Below are positions 25,363-34,046 of a stretch of DNA of 64,000 nt, in pieces; the first letter of the stretch is position 1, and every line of letters starts with the position of its first letter. Source of the stretch: JAUSIF01 sp963711595 (GTDB taxonomy: Bacteria; Pseudomonadota; Alphaproteobacteria; Rhizobiales; Xanthobacteraceae); assembly GCA_963711595.1 (NCBI GenBank), contig CAVQER010000005.1, positions 496,001 to 560,000 on the forward strand, given 5' to 3'. Both the position numbers and the translations under genes were made by a program. The notes under the pieces are model-generated. The model made no database searches. It had not been told where the DNA came from and saw only the letters and a program-made list of their open reading frames with translations.

Positions 25363-25575
25363 TCACTTGCAGCCACGGATGGCCATTTCGCTCGCGCACC
25401 ACTTGGGGCACCCGGACGTGACGCCGCCGCCCTTCTGGCAAGCGCTGACGCAGTTCTCCATGAAATTTGGATAGCACTTCCCCTTCGTGGCCGGCGGCGC
25501 CACTTGCGCCCGTACGTCGGCGACTACGAAGCCGACAACGATGAGAATGACGACTGCGAAAGACAATTTGTTCAT
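25363..25575 (-). CDS. Small secreted Cys-rich protein
   Basis: 70-residue protein with a clean signal peptide (MNKLSFAVVILIVVGFVVADVRAQ) and a mature part of about 46 residues with six Cys (KCYPNFMENCVSACQKGGG then SGCPKWCASEMAIRGCK), suggesting three disulphides. AGGGGGA precedes the ATG. Family not recognised; small disulphide-rich periplasmic proteins of this type are frequent and uncharacterised in these bacteria. Confidence 0.65.
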   Translation of the reverse strand: MNKLSFAVVILIVVGFVVADVRAQVAPPATKGKCYPNFMENCVSACQKGGGVTSGCPKWCASEMAIRGCK

Positions 25576-25816
25576 GGCCAAGTCCCCCTGCCGCGATGTT
25601 GGCCGGAGCAAATTCTATCATCTTTCTCCGGAGATACACTTCCGCGCGGAGCGCCGCAAACATTCGTGCAGTGCGAGTTCATCAATCCCACGGAGGGGTC
25701 GCAGGTTCCGTGTTCGTGGTGGCGAAGCTCCGGCCCGGCTTACGGAAGTGCGCGCCATGAAGCAACAATCGAGGTCTCAGAACGTTAGGCAAGGCACGTA
25801 CTTCGCGATCTGAGCC

Positions 25817-28276
25817 ATGCCCCGCCCTGATGATCGTCCCGACGCAGAAGGAGCGAGCCGCCCATCGGGCGCCGCAACGGCCGGACGCCGAAGCCGGTCC
25901 CTGGAAGCCTGGGGCGAGTTTTTGCATGCCGTGCAGGCTGACACCGGCGCACTCATCGCCCGGCTGCGCAAATCGCGCGCCGCGCGGCCCTCGCGGCCAG
26001 GCCGCGCGCATCCGTACCGGCCGGTTCAACGCCTAGCCATCGGCATTCTTGCGTTCATTGCATTTGGCGCCCTGGCGCTGTCGGGAGCGATGCTCTGGGC
26101 TCTGAAAGGCATGCCCGCCGGACTGCCCACGACGGAATTGGGCCGGCCCGCGATCCTGCTCGAGGCGGCGGACGGAACAGCCCTCGGACGCGTCGGTCCG
26201 CTTCGAGCGCCCATGACAGCGCGCGAGGATTTTCCCAAGCATGTCGTGCAAGCAGTCCTCAGCATCGAGGATCGCCGTTTCTATTATCATTTCGGAATTG
26301 ATCCGATCGGCATCGGACGCGCGATGCGCGCCAATGCCGCCGCCGGCGGCATCGTCCAGGGCGGCAGCACAATCACGCAGCAACTGATGAAGATACAAGT
26401 CGGCAATGACCAGACCTACACGCGCAAGCTACGCGAGGGGCTGCGGGCCATCTGGCTCGAGCTCAGTACCGACAAGGACGAAATCCTTACAAGCTACCTA
26501 AACACGGTGTACATGGGCGGCGGCGCGCATGGCTTTCCCGCGGCCGCCCGCCTCTACTTCGGCAAGAACGTTTCTGATCTGTCCCTCGCGGAGGCGGCGA
26601 TGCTCGCCGGCATGATCAAGGCGCCGTCGAAGTTCAATCCGCTGAGCGATCCGCAGTCTGCACAGGCACGCGCCGATCTCGTCGTCGACGCGATGCTCGC
26701 GAACGAGGCAATCGATCAGCAGACCGCCGCGGACGCGAAAGCCCGTCCCGCGACCCTGCGAACCACACGCGATGTGCAGCAGGCCGGCTCTTGGTTCGCG
26801 GACTGGGTGGCACAGGAGACCGCGTCGATCACCGGCCCATCCACGCGCCGAGTGCGCGTGCAGACGACGCTCTCGCCCAAGCTGCAGCAGTTGGCCGAGC
26901 GCGTCATTTCAGACGAACTCGGGAAACGGACCAGCCGCTCAGTCTCGCAGGCGGCACTTGTGGCATTGCGGCCGGACGGTGCGGTGCTCGCCATGGTCGG
27001 CGGCCGCGACTACGGCGACAGCCAGTTCAATCGGGCCACCGAGGCCAAGCGGCACCCGGGTTCGGCATTCAAGCTATTCGTGTATGCCGCTGCCCTTCGC
27101 AGCGGGCGCAGCCTGAACGACACGATCGATGCAAGTCCCGTCGACATCAAAGGATGGCGTCCCGACAACTTCGGCAACGAAACCTATGGACGAATGCCGC
27201 TCGCCGACGCCTTTGCGCGATCCGTCAACACCGCCGCCGTGCGACTCGCTTTGGACGTCGGCTTGGACAAGGTGATCGCCATGGCGCGCGACCTCGGTAT
27301 CGACGCGTCGCTCAGGCCGGTGCCGAGCCTTGCATTGGGCGCAACTGAGGTCAGCCTCCTCGATCTCACCGGCGCGTTCGCCTCGGTGCGCGCAGACAGA
27401 AAGCGTGTCGAGCCGTGGGGAATTTCAGCCTTCGCCCTGGACGATCAACAGCGGCTACGGACGCTCGGCCCGCATGCCGGGTCGGAGACGCTCGGCCAGT
27501 TCCAGAAGCCTCTGGTCGAACTTCTTCGCGCCGTCGTCGAGCGGGGCACCGGCCGCGCGGCGGCTCTCAATGAGTTTGCCGCGGGCAAGACGGGTACGAG
27601 CCAGAATCATCGCGATGCCTGGTTCGTCGGCTTCACGGAAAAGCTCGTCGTGGGCGTCTGGGTCGGCAACGACGATAACGAGCCGATGGACCACGTTGTC
27701 GGGGGGACGCTCCCGGCGACGATCTGGAAGCGCTTCGTGAGCGAGGGCAGCCCCCTGCTCGCGCCCGATAGCGCGCCCGCAGCCAGCCCGCCCGTGGCCA
27801 GCGCTCCCACCCCCGCGCCTCAAGCGACGAACGTTCACCCCCTTACGCAATCGAAGAGTATTCAGGATGTCGCGACGGAGCTTTCGGGCGGCCAGCGCGC
27901 CGAGTGCGACTACCGCGCCTGCGCAAACCAGTACCAGTCCTTCCGCGCTTCCGATTGCAGCTATCAGCCCTACTCTGGACCGCGCGCGATTTGCACACTC
28001 GGCGCGGCCGGCGGCGCGCAAACGCGGCCCGCGCAAACGGCGACGGATGCGCGTGCGACCGAGCAACGCCCAAGCGATGCGCGCTCAACGGATTCCCGGC
28101 CGACGAATGCACGTGCAACCGAGCAGCGACCAACGGATACGCGCTCCACGGATTCGCGGGCATCGGATACGCATGCAACGGAGCAGCGCCCAACCGATGC
28201 ACAAGAGACGGATTCACTGCCAACGAACGCACGTGCAACTGAGCAACGCCCAATCGAAACGCAAGCAACGGATTGA
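25817..28276 (+). CDS. Class A penicillin-binding protein (PBP1A family) with BA14K-like segment and repeat tail
   Basis: 819-residue bifunctional peptidoglycan synthase. After a charged cytosolic segment a transmembrane helix lies at about residues 75-97. The GT51 glycosyltransferase has the catalytic EDRRFYYHFGID and GGSTITQQLMK. The transpeptidase has SxxK at Ser416-Lys419 (GSAFK), SVN at 469-471 and KTGTS from Lys591. After the catalytic part comes a Pro/Ala linker, a segment near residues 693-730 (ECDYRACANQYQSFRASDC) resembling the BA14K motif, and a hydrophilic tail of 20-residue repeats. The tail is unusual and is described separately. It stands alone upstream of minCDE, which fits coordination of wall growth and division but does not prove it. 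Confidence 0.92.
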   Translation: MPRPDDRPDAEGASRPSGAATAGRRSRSLEAWGEFLHAVQADTGALIARLRKSRAARPSRPGRAHPYRPVQRLAIGILAFIAFGALALSGAMLWALKGMPAGLPTTELGRPAILLEAADGTALGRVGPLRAPMTAREDFPKHVVQAVLSIEDRRFYYHFGIDPIGIGRAMRANAAAGGIVQGGSTITQQLMKIQVGNDQTYTRKLREGLRAIWLELSTDKDEILTSYLNTVYMGGGAHGFPAAARLYFGKNVSDLSLAEAAMLAGMIKAPSKFNPLSDPQSAQARADLVVDAMLANEAIDQQTAADAKARPATLRTTRDVQQAGSWFADWVAQETASITGPSTRRVRVQTTLSPKLQQLAERVISDELGKRTSRSVSQAALVALRPDGAVLAMVGGRDYGDSQFNRATEAKRHPGSAFKLFVYAAALRSGRSLNDTIDASPVDIKGWRPDNFGNETYGRMPLADAFARSVNTAAVRLALDVGLDKVIAMARDLGIDASLRPVPSLALGATEVSLLDLTGAFASVRADRKRVEPWGISAFALDDQQRLRTLGPHAGSETLGQFQKPLVELLRAVVERGTGRAAALNEFAAGKTGTSQNHRDAWFVGFTEKLVVGVWVGNDDNEPMDHVVGGTLPATIWKRFVSEGSPLLAPDSAPAASPPVASAPTPAPQATNVHPLTQSKSIQDVATELSGGQRAECDYRACANQYQSFRASDCSYQPYSGPRAICTLGAAGGAQTRPAQTATDARATEQRPSDARSTDSRPTNARATEQRPTDTRSTDSRASDTHATEQRPTDAQETDSLPTNARATEQRPIETQATD
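28049..28273 (+). repeat. 60-bp in-frame tandem repeat, 3.75 copies
   Basis: Codes for the C-terminal 75 residues of the penicillin-binding protein. Unit (20 residues): ARATEQRPSDARSTDSRPTN, with variants beginning ARATEQRPTD, THATEQRPTD and ARATEQRPIE. Copies differ at scattered bases, so the array is not brand-new. Rich in Thr, Arg, Asp and Pro, with no predicted structure. Confidence 0.85.
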
Positions 28277-28409
28277 GGCCAGCCCCCGCGTAGGGTGTGC
28301 GAGCGATAGACCGCGCGGCGTTTTCCAACTCGCGCGCGGCTCACTCACCTACCCGTCCCGCCGCCCTGGCCCGCATCTCCTAACGAAGTTCTGACAGCCC
28401 CGACGGCCG

Positions 28410-28425
28410 TTAACCCGTTGTTAAC
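28410..28425 (+). promoter_or_regulatory. Full CtrA-type box upstream of minCDE
   Basis: TTAACCCGTTGTTAAC fits the alphaproteobacterial cell-cycle regulator consensus TTAA-N7-TTAAC exactly. It lies 54 bp before the minC GTG. CtrA control of minCDE is known in rhizobia, which supports the reading; no experiment is implied here. Confidence 0.65.
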
Positions 28426-28478
28426 CATAGCCGCCCCTAATCGGTATCGGGGTAATCAAGCTCCCTGAGGGCCAGAAA

Positions 28479-29190
28479 GTGTCCGATCCCGCGCGCTCCC
28501 CAGGTGCAACGCGTTTCCGCGGCCGGTCCTATCTGGCCTTCGCACTCACGCCCGAGCCGCCGATCGCCGACTGGCTGACTGAGCTCGACAAGTGCATTGC
28601 CGGCGCCGCCGGCTTCTTCGTGGGACGGCCGGTGGTCCTCGATCTCTCCGGCCGTGACGCTGAGCCGGCACGCGATCATCCATCTCGTCTCCGAACTTCG
28701 CTCGCGCGATCTCCAGATCATGGGAATCGAGGGCGCCAACTCGTCCGAGCTCGGGCCGGAGCTGCCGCCGTTGCTCCGGGGCGGACGTGCCGCCGCCGCG
28801 GTCGAGCCGGTCGATCCCCCCTCACCCGAGCCCGAGCCCGCCGCACCGCAGGAGCCGGAGCCCGCCTCCCTCGTGATCGACACTCCGGTACGCTCTGGCC
28901 AATCGGTGTTCTTTCCCGACGGCGACCTGGTCGTGCTCGGCTCGGTTGCCTCGGGCGCGGAAGTCATGGCCGGCGGCTCGATCCATATCTACGGCGCGCT
29001 GCGCGGTCAGGCGTTCGCCGGTGCGACCGGCAACAAGAACGCGCGCGTCTTTTGCCGCAAGCTCGAGGCCGAGCTCGTAGCCATCGACGGCTACTACCTC
29101 ACGGCCGAAATGCTCGGGACGGGCCTGCACGGCCGCTCTGCGCAAGCCTGGCTCAATGGCGGCATGGTGATGGTCGCGCCACTCGATTGA
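28479..29190 (+). pseudogene. minC: minC, septum-site inhibitor, interrupted by a +1 frameshift
   Basis: MinC blocks FtsZ polymerisation away from mid-cell and is positioned by MinD. The GTG at 28479 follows GAGGG at good spacing. The first 58 codons read normally to VVLDLSG; the frame then shifts and the family sequence resumes as VTLSRHAIIHLVSELRSRD in the +1 frame from 28654. The rest, a Pro-rich linker (near 28800-28870) and the C-terminal MinD-binding beta-helix (GDLVVLGSVASGAEVMAGGSIHIYGAL), is intact to the stop at 29190. One surplus base in GGCC at 28650-28653 explains it. Uninterrupted it would be about 236 residues. Either a recent inactivating mutation or a sequencing/assembly error; minD and minE are intact. 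Confidence 0.85.
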
Positions 29191-29227
29191 GACGCACTCG
29201 ATGAAGCAGATGAGAAAGGAAACGCAG

Positions 29228-30043
29228 ATGAGCAAGGTACTCGTCGTTACGTCGGGCAAGGGAGGCGTTGGAAAAACAACGTCGACCGCAGCGCTCGGCG
29301 CCGCGATCGCGCAAACCGGTCAGACCGTCGTGGTCATCGACTTCGACGTGGGCTTGCGCAATCTCGACCTCATGATGGGCGCCGAGCGCCGGGTGGTGTT
29401 CGACCTGATCCACGTGGTGCAGGGCATCGCGAGGCTCCCGCAGGCGCTCATCCGCGACAAGCGCATTGAGACGCTGTTCCTCCTTCCCGCTTCGCAGACG
29501 CGCGACAAGGACGCGCTTACCGAAGAGGGCGTCGCGCTCGTGATCGCGGACTTGCGCAAGAAATTCCAGTGGGTGATCTGCGACAGTCCCGCGGGCATCG
29601 AACGCGGCGCGACGCTCGCCATGCGCTATGCCGACGCGGCCATCATCGTGGCCAATCCGGAAGTCTCTTCGGTGCGCGATTCGGACCGCATCATCGGCCT
29701 GCTCGACGCCAAGACCGCGAAGGCCGAACGCGGCGAACGTATGGAGAAGCATCTCCTGATCACGCGCTATGACCGCGCGCGCGCCGCGCGCGGCGAGATG
29801 CTGTCCATCGAGGACGTGCTCGAGATCCTTTCGATCCCGCTGCTGGGGGTCATTCCCGAAAGCGAGATGGTGCTGCGTGCATCGAACCTCGGCGCGCCGA
29901 TCACGATCAACAATCCGGCGAGTGCAGCCGGCCGCGCTTATATCGATGCGGCGCGGCGACTGGCCGGCGAGCAGGTCGAGATGACGATTCCGGTCGACAA
30001 GAGCGGCCTGTTCAACAAGCTGTTCGGACGGAGGGCCGCATGA
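29228..30043 (+). CDS. minD: MinD, septum-site ATPase
   Basis: 271-residue ParA/MinD-family ATPase that recruits MinC to the membrane and oscillates with MinE. Deviant Walker A is KGGVGKTT at residues 11-18; the switch regions are VIDFDVGLRNLD and VICDSPAGIERGA. The C-terminal amphipathic membrane-targeting helix (SGLFNKLFGRR) is present. AAAGGAAA precedes the ATG at 29228; an earlier in-frame ATG at 29201 adds a Lys/Met-rich leader and is less likely. Overlaps minE by 4 bp. Confidence 0.97.
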   Translation: MSKVLVVTSGKGGVGKTTSTAALGAAIAQTGQTVVVIDFDVGLRNLDLMMGAERRVVFDLIHVVQGIARLPQALIRDKRIETLFLLPASQTRDKDALTEEGVALVIADLRKKFQWVICDSPAGIERGATLAMRYADAAIIVANPEVSSVRDSDRIIGLLDAKTAKAERGERMEKHLLITRYDRARAARGEMLSIEDVLEILSIPLLGVIPESEMVLRASNLGAPITINNPASAAGRAYIDAARRLAGEQVEMTIPVDKSGLFNKLFGRRAA

Positions 30044-30342
30044 GGTTCTTCGGCTTTGGAAGACGCCGCGGCTCCGCGCCCGTTGCACGCGAGCGCCTGC
30101 AGATCCTGCTCGAGTACGAACGCTCGCCGTTCTCCCACTCCGACCTGTTCATGGTGCTGCAGGAAGAAATCCTGGCGGTGATCAACCGTCACGTCACGGT
30201 CGACGCCGACAAGGTGCAGGTGAAGGTCGATCGCGGCGATACGGTCTCGCGGCTTGCGGTGGACGTGGAGATTCCGAACGCGCCGAGCGGCGCGATGTCG
30301 TTGCGGCTGCACGAGGAGTTCTTCGGCGCTGTGGCGCGGTGA
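30040..30342 (+). CDS. minE: MinE, topological specificity factor
   Basis: 100-residue regulator that stimulates MinD ATPase and confines MinC inhibition to the poles. The N-terminal membrane/anti-MinCD segment (MRFFGFGR; RERLQILLEYERS) and the dimer domain (EEILAVINRHVTVDADKVQVKVDRG) are both present. Coupled to minD by an ATGA overlap. A little longer than the E. coli protein (88), normal for rhizobia. Confidence 0.96.
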   Translation: MRFFGFGRRRGSAPVARERLQILLEYERSPFSHSDLFMVLQEEILAVINRHVTVDADKVQVKVDRGDTVSRLAVDVEIPNAPSGAMSLRLHEEFFGAVAR

Positions 30343-30373
30343 GAGTTATGGGACGAGCGCCGAAAAATCGCTC

Positions 30374-30463
30374 GTCATGCCCGCGCTTGTCGCGGGCATC
30401 CACGTCTTCCGGCACCGAATAAGAAATGAAGGCGTGGATGGCCGGGACAAGCCCGGCCATGAC
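30374..30463. repeat. Dispersed palindromic repeat
   Basis: Two hairpins, GTCATGCCCGCGCTTGTCGC with its complement at the left and GGCCGGGACAAGCCCGGCC at the right, separated by ATCCACG / CGTGGAT arms. Same element as at 38169, 48446, 54753 and 57720. Lies between minE and a small gene, so it may act as a transcript end. Confidence 0.75.
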
Positions 30464-30585
30464 AGCGTACCGACCGAACCGCATCGCTGATTCGTGCACA
30501 GCGATGGAACCGGAATGATTTCGAAATTTTGCCCCGACTTACGTTAAGACTGCTCTCTCCACGCCGGCGATGAGGAGAGCGGCTC

Positions 30586-30780
30586 ATGAAGCTCGAGGAG
30601 GCGGTGGCGAAGCTGGCAGCCGACCACGTTGTCAAGGCTGACCGCCAGGCATGGGTGCGCGTTACGCGCTTGCGCAACACCGCACTCGCCATGGCCGCAC
30701 TCGACGTCGCCGAAGCCATTCGCGCGCTGAAGGAGGAGATCGCTGAGTTGCGAGGCGCGACCGAAAATTTGGAGACCTGA
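30586..30780 (+). CDS. Small helical protein of unknown function
   Basis: 64-residue soluble protein, almost entirely helical with a coiled-coil-like end (EAIRALKEEIAELRGATENLE). GAGGAGAG precedes the ATG at a suitable distance. No family recognised; a GC-typical, well-translated small gene. Confidence 0.5.
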   Translation: MKLEEAVAKLAADHVVKADRQAWVRVTRLRNTALAMAALDVAEAIRALKEEIAELRGATENLET

Positions 30781-30920
30781 CGGCGACCCCTGCTCTTTCT
30801 CGCATCCGGATGCCTGATCAACGTCGCAACCTTCCCTGCCTCCTTCTCCGCGCGGAAGCCTGTTAATGGAACCGCGCACCGCGCATTGTCGGGAAAGAAA
30901 AAGAACCGCATATTCGGCAA

Positions 30921-31370
30921 ATGTCCGACTTTGTGAAAATGCTGCTCGAGGCCACGCGCGAGCTGAGCCAAGTCCGCCGCAATTTGGCATGGCTGACGCT
31001 TGGTTGCGTTGCCTTCGCGATCGGCGTTGTTGCCTTCGGCTGGCTTAATTCCGGCGCATCGACGCTGGAGCCTCGCTTGGACGGACTAGAGAAGGCGCTG
31101 GCTAAAATTGAGACACAATTGGATACGCTCGTCGCGCGTACAGGATCAGTCGCAAGCCCAGATCTCCCGGAAAAGGCGACGCCCAAACCAACGCCGGCTT
31201 CCGATCCATTGTTCTATGTTGTGCTGGATACGAGCACGAAGAGATGCACCGTCACAGATCAGCGGCCTACGTTGACGACCGCCATCGTGGTGGGTGAACC
31301 CAAGGGGTATACGGCACGGTCGAGCGCCGAGGCAGCGACAAAGACCGTGGGTGTTTGTAGCCGTAAATGA
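30921..31370 (+). CDS. Membrane-anchored coiled-coil protein of unknown function
   Basis: 149-residue protein with one transmembrane helix (LTLGCVAFAIGVVAFGWL) after a short cytosolic N-terminus, a coiled coil (LEPRLDGLEKALAKIETQLDTL), a Pro-rich linker and a small C-terminal domain with two Cys (KRCTVTDQRP; GVCSRK) that could form a disulphide outside the membrane. Family not recognised. Confidence 0.55.
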   Translation: MSDFVKMLLEATRELSQVRRNLAWLTLGCVAFAIGVVAFGWLNSGASTLEPRLDGLEKALAKIETQLDTLVARTGSVASPDLPEKATPKPTPASDPLFYVVLDTSTKRCTVTDQRPTLTTAIVVGEPKGYTARSSAEAATKTVGVCSRK

Positions 31371-31423
31371 AGCCGCAGCGCCGAACTGCGCGGCCACTAC
31401 GCGTACTTCGTCTAGCAAGTCCG

Positions 31424-31600
31424 CTACTTCCAGTCCGTGAGCAAGACACCGAAGCCGACCGCACTCGCTCCCAGGACGCTGAACAAGAACACCAATGCAG
31501 GTCCTTGGCCCGCGCCCCCGATCGCGCTGAGGAAGACATAGATTGCCATGAACGCTGACACCCCGACCGCCAACGGCAGCCTGAAATCCTTCATACTCAT
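31424..31600 (-). CDS. Small two-helix membrane protein
   Basis: 58-residue protein, start chosen at the ATG at 31600 (a second ATG is at 31594). Two hydrophobic helices: LPLAVGVSAFMAIYVFLSAI and ALVFLFSVLGASAVGFGVLL. A longer reading frame upstream has a Pro/Ala leader with no ribosome-binding site. Function unknown. Confidence 0.4.
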   Translation of the reverse strand: MSMKDFRLPLAVGVSAFMAIYVFLSAIGGAGQGPALVFLFSVLGASAVGFGVLLTDWK

Positions 31601-31706
31601 TACTGCTGGTCCCCAAGTTGAAACGGCTTTGAAGCACGTCGGCGCGCTGGGGTAAGCGCTTTTCATCGTCGCTGGCGCTTTTGCCGCACCGATCGAGAGG
31701 GACAGC

Positions 31707-31732
31707 AAAAAACCCGGCGCTTGCGCGCCGGG
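31707..31732 (-). terminator. Intrinsic terminator of the gene at 31779-32399
   Basis: Perfect 8-bp stem CCCGGCGC/GCGCCGGG with loop TTGC, followed on the minus strand by six T. Lies 46 bp beyond the stop codon of the exported-protein gene. Confidence 0.8.
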
Positions 31733-31778
31733 CTTCCTTCTCAACAGTAACACCGCGGGGAGTCGCGGCCGGTGTCGC

Positions 31779-32399
31779 TCAGTACTTCGCCTTCACCACA
31801 GCCGGCGCCTGCTGCTGCCAGTTCAGAGCGAGTGAGCCCAGGCCGCAGAACGCCACGGCCGTCGCGGCCTCGTCGTTCGTCATCTCGAACTGCTTCTCGT
31901 AACCAGACTTCACGATCATCTCGTGCTCAGCCTGCGAACGCCAACGCAGCGGGTTGCCGAGGGCATTGCCCTTGCGGATGGAGGCGGTGATCGCGCCAAG
32001 CGCCGAGCCCATGATGCAGCCAACGACGATCTTGCCGTTGATGTTCTTGCTCGACCGGGAGTGCTTGACGTCCTTTTCGGCCTTGATCTTGATGCCTTGT
32101 CTCTTGATGTCGACGTGGACTTCCCAGCCCTGCTTGTGAAGCTCAAGACCCTGCTTCGTGGCCTGGATGACGTTCTTCAGCGACCAATTGTAGAAGTACT
32201 TTTGATACAGGGTCGTGGTCCAGTTCAGCGTTTGCGTGGTCGAGAACAGCGTGGCCGCGGCGATCGGACCGGCAATCGCGGGAACGATACTGGCAGTCGG
32301 CCCCTTTGGCTGAGACGAATCGGCGGATGCCGGCGTGACGATCATGCTGGCAGCAAGCGCGGCGGCCAGCACGGCTCCGTAGAATTTGAAAGACTTCAT
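31779..32399 (-). CDS. Exported protein of unknown function
   Basis: 206-residue protein with signal peptide MKSFKFYGAVLAAALAASMIVTPASA. The mature part has a Trp/Tyr-rich segment (LNWTTTLYQKYFYNWSLKN), a basic stretch (KAEKDVKHSRSSKNINGK) and a hydrophobic Gly-rich segment (IVVGCIMGSALGAITASI). I do not recognise the family. A strong terminator follows it. Its lower GC and Lys content differ from its neighbours, which could mean a different origin or simply a surface protein. Confidence 0.6.
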   Translation of the reverse strand: MKSFKFYGAVLAAALAASMIVTPASADSSQPKGPTASIVPAIAGPIAAATLFSTTQTLNWTTTLYQKYFYNWSLKNVIQATKQGLELHKQGWEVHVDIKRQGIKIKAEKDVKHSRSSKNINGKIVVGCIMGSALGAITASIRKGNALGNPLRWRSQAEHEMIVKSGYEKQFEMTNDEAATAVAFCGLGSLALNWQQQAPAVVKAKY

Positions 32400-32670
32400 G
32401 ATACTCCTCACTCGTTACGCGAAACAGGGAGCGAGAAGCCGCGACGCGAAGTCTCGCTGGCCCGGTGAGGAGATTTGTTGAGTGGCTGTCCCGAAGTTGC
32501 TTCAGGACACTTGTGCCGACGGGGCGAACATCGACCGCAGTCGGCGTCGGCCTCGCTCAACGAGCCGACATCCAACTAACAAAATACGAATCGAATTCGA
32601 GGCAAGCTTGATTTTAATGAGAAGAGTTAGGCTGAATATTCTTGCTTAACAGGCGCGAGGCTCGCGTTTC

Positions 32671-33987
32671 CTACGCGACCGCGTCGCGTACTTCGTCCTG
32701 GCCGCGGCGAGCGCGCGCGCCGTTCGGGATCGTCGGCGGCGCCTTGTTGAGTTGCTCGGTCGCGAGGCCCGCGGCCGCCTTGTAGCCGGCCATGAACTCG
32801 GCGCGCTCCTTGGGCGGGATGACATCGTCGATGTCGTCGAACGTGCCGCCGCAACGCTCGTCGACCATGTTGAGCAGCCCGAACGGTCCGGCGCCGCGGT
32901 TGCGCAGGACGAGTTGCGAGATCGGGCCGCATAGCTTGGCGTCGAAAGCGGCGAGCGCCCCCTGCGTGACCCCGTACTCGATGATTGCGGCCCCTAGAAC
33001 GCGGGCATCGACGATCGCCTGGCTCCCGCCGTTGGAGCCGGTCGGATACATCGGGTGCGCGGCGTCGCCGAGTAGCAGCACCGGACCGTCGCGCCAGGTC
33101 GGCACCGGATCGCGGTCGATCATCGGGTTCTCGAAAATGCTGTCCGCATTTCTCAGCAGCGCGGGCACATCGAGCCAGTCCCAGATCCAGTCCTCGAAAT
33201 GGTGGATGAAATCGTCGACGCCCACCTCCCGGAACCAGCCGCTCTGTTTCCAGCCCTCGGCGTTGTCCACCGTGACTTCCGCGATCCAGTTGATGATCGA
33301 GAGGCCGGTCTTCGGGTCCGGATGCGAGATCGGATAGAAGACGACCCGCTGACGATGCGTGCCGAGCCCAACGAACGAGGCGCCGCCGCGTATCGGCTTC
33401 CCCCACGTCGTGCCGCGCCACATGATCGCCCCGCCCCAGTGGATCGGAGGCTGGGCCGGGTGCATCTGCGCCCTTACCGCCGAGTGGATGCCGTCGGCGC
33501 CGATGAGCAGCGCGCCGCTCGTCTCGGAGGTCGAGCCGTCGGCATGTTCGACAAACACGCTCACGCCGCCGTCGGGAGTCTTTCGATAGTTGGTCACGCG
33601 GCTCCCGAGCCTCACCGCTTCCGGTCCAATCCGCTCCACCGCCTTCTCATACAGAAGCACGTGGAAATGGCCGCGATGCACCGCGTACTGCGGCCAGTTG
33701 TAGCCGGCGAGCAGCCCGCGCGGCTCGGAGTAGATGTCGTTGCCGTTCAGACCGACGAGCGCCCATTCCCTTGCGGGCAGGCCCACGCGGTCGAGATCCT
33801 GCTGGGTGAAACCGAGGTCATAAAGTTCGCGCACGGCATTCGGCTGCAGATTGATGCCGACGCCGAGCGACCGCATCTCGCGGACCGCTTCGAAGACAAC
33901 GCAGGGCACGCCGATCTGGTGGAGCGTAAGGGCGGTCGCCAGCCCCCCGATGCCGCCCCCGGCGATGATCACGCTACTGTTCGTCAC
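32671..33987 (-). CDS. FAD-dependent monooxygenase (salicylate-hydroxylase type)
   Basis: 438-residue group A flavoprotein monooxygenase that hydroxylates an aromatic-like substrate with NAD(P)H and oxygen. The N-terminal dinucleotide motif is GGGIGG at residues 10-15, the middle motif is GADGIHSAVR, and the FAD ribityl-binding motif is LLLGDAAHPMYPTGSNG. Closest in pattern to PhzS-like and 3-hydroxybenzoate hydroxylase-type enzymes. Substrate unknown and no ring-cleavage genes lie near. Confidence 0.88.
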   Translation of the reverse strand: MTNSSVIIAGGGIGGLATALTLHQIGVPCVVFEAVREMRSLGVGINLQPNAVRELYDLGFTQQDLDRVGLPAREWALVGLNGNDIYSEPRGLLAGYNWPQYAVHRGHFHVLLYEKAVERIGPEAVRLGSRVTNYRKTPDGGVSVFVEHADGSTSETSGALLIGADGIHSAVRAQMHPAQPPIHWGGAIMWRGTTWGKPIRGGASFVGLGTHRQRVVFYPISHPDPKTGLSIINWIAEVTVDNAEGWKQSGWFREVGVDDFIHHFEDWIWDWLDVPALLRNADSIFENPMIDRDPVPTWRDGPVLLLGDAAHPMYPTGSNGGSQAIVDARVLGAAIIEYGVTQGALAAFDAKLCGPISQLVLRNRGAGPFGLLNMVDERCGGTFDDIDDVIPPKERAEFMAGYKAAAGLATEQLNKAPPTIPNGARARRGQDEVRDAVA

Positions 33988-34046
33988 GCACGCGTCCGAT
34001 TTGCTACCTGAGGAATTTGTCGGCGGAAAGAGATGAACTCGGTCAC

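Noticed and set aside
28049..28273. CRISPR array
   Set aside because: The repeat is in frame, coding, uninterrupted by spacers, and no cas genes are present.
28640..28660. Programmed +1 frameshift in minC
   Set aside because: No slippery sequence, stop codon or stimulatory structure of known frameshift sites is seen; a mutation or sequence error is simpler.
29153..30088. Minus-strand open frame of 311 codons opposite minD
   Set aside because: Antisense to an intact MinD; composition typical of a GC-rich shadow.
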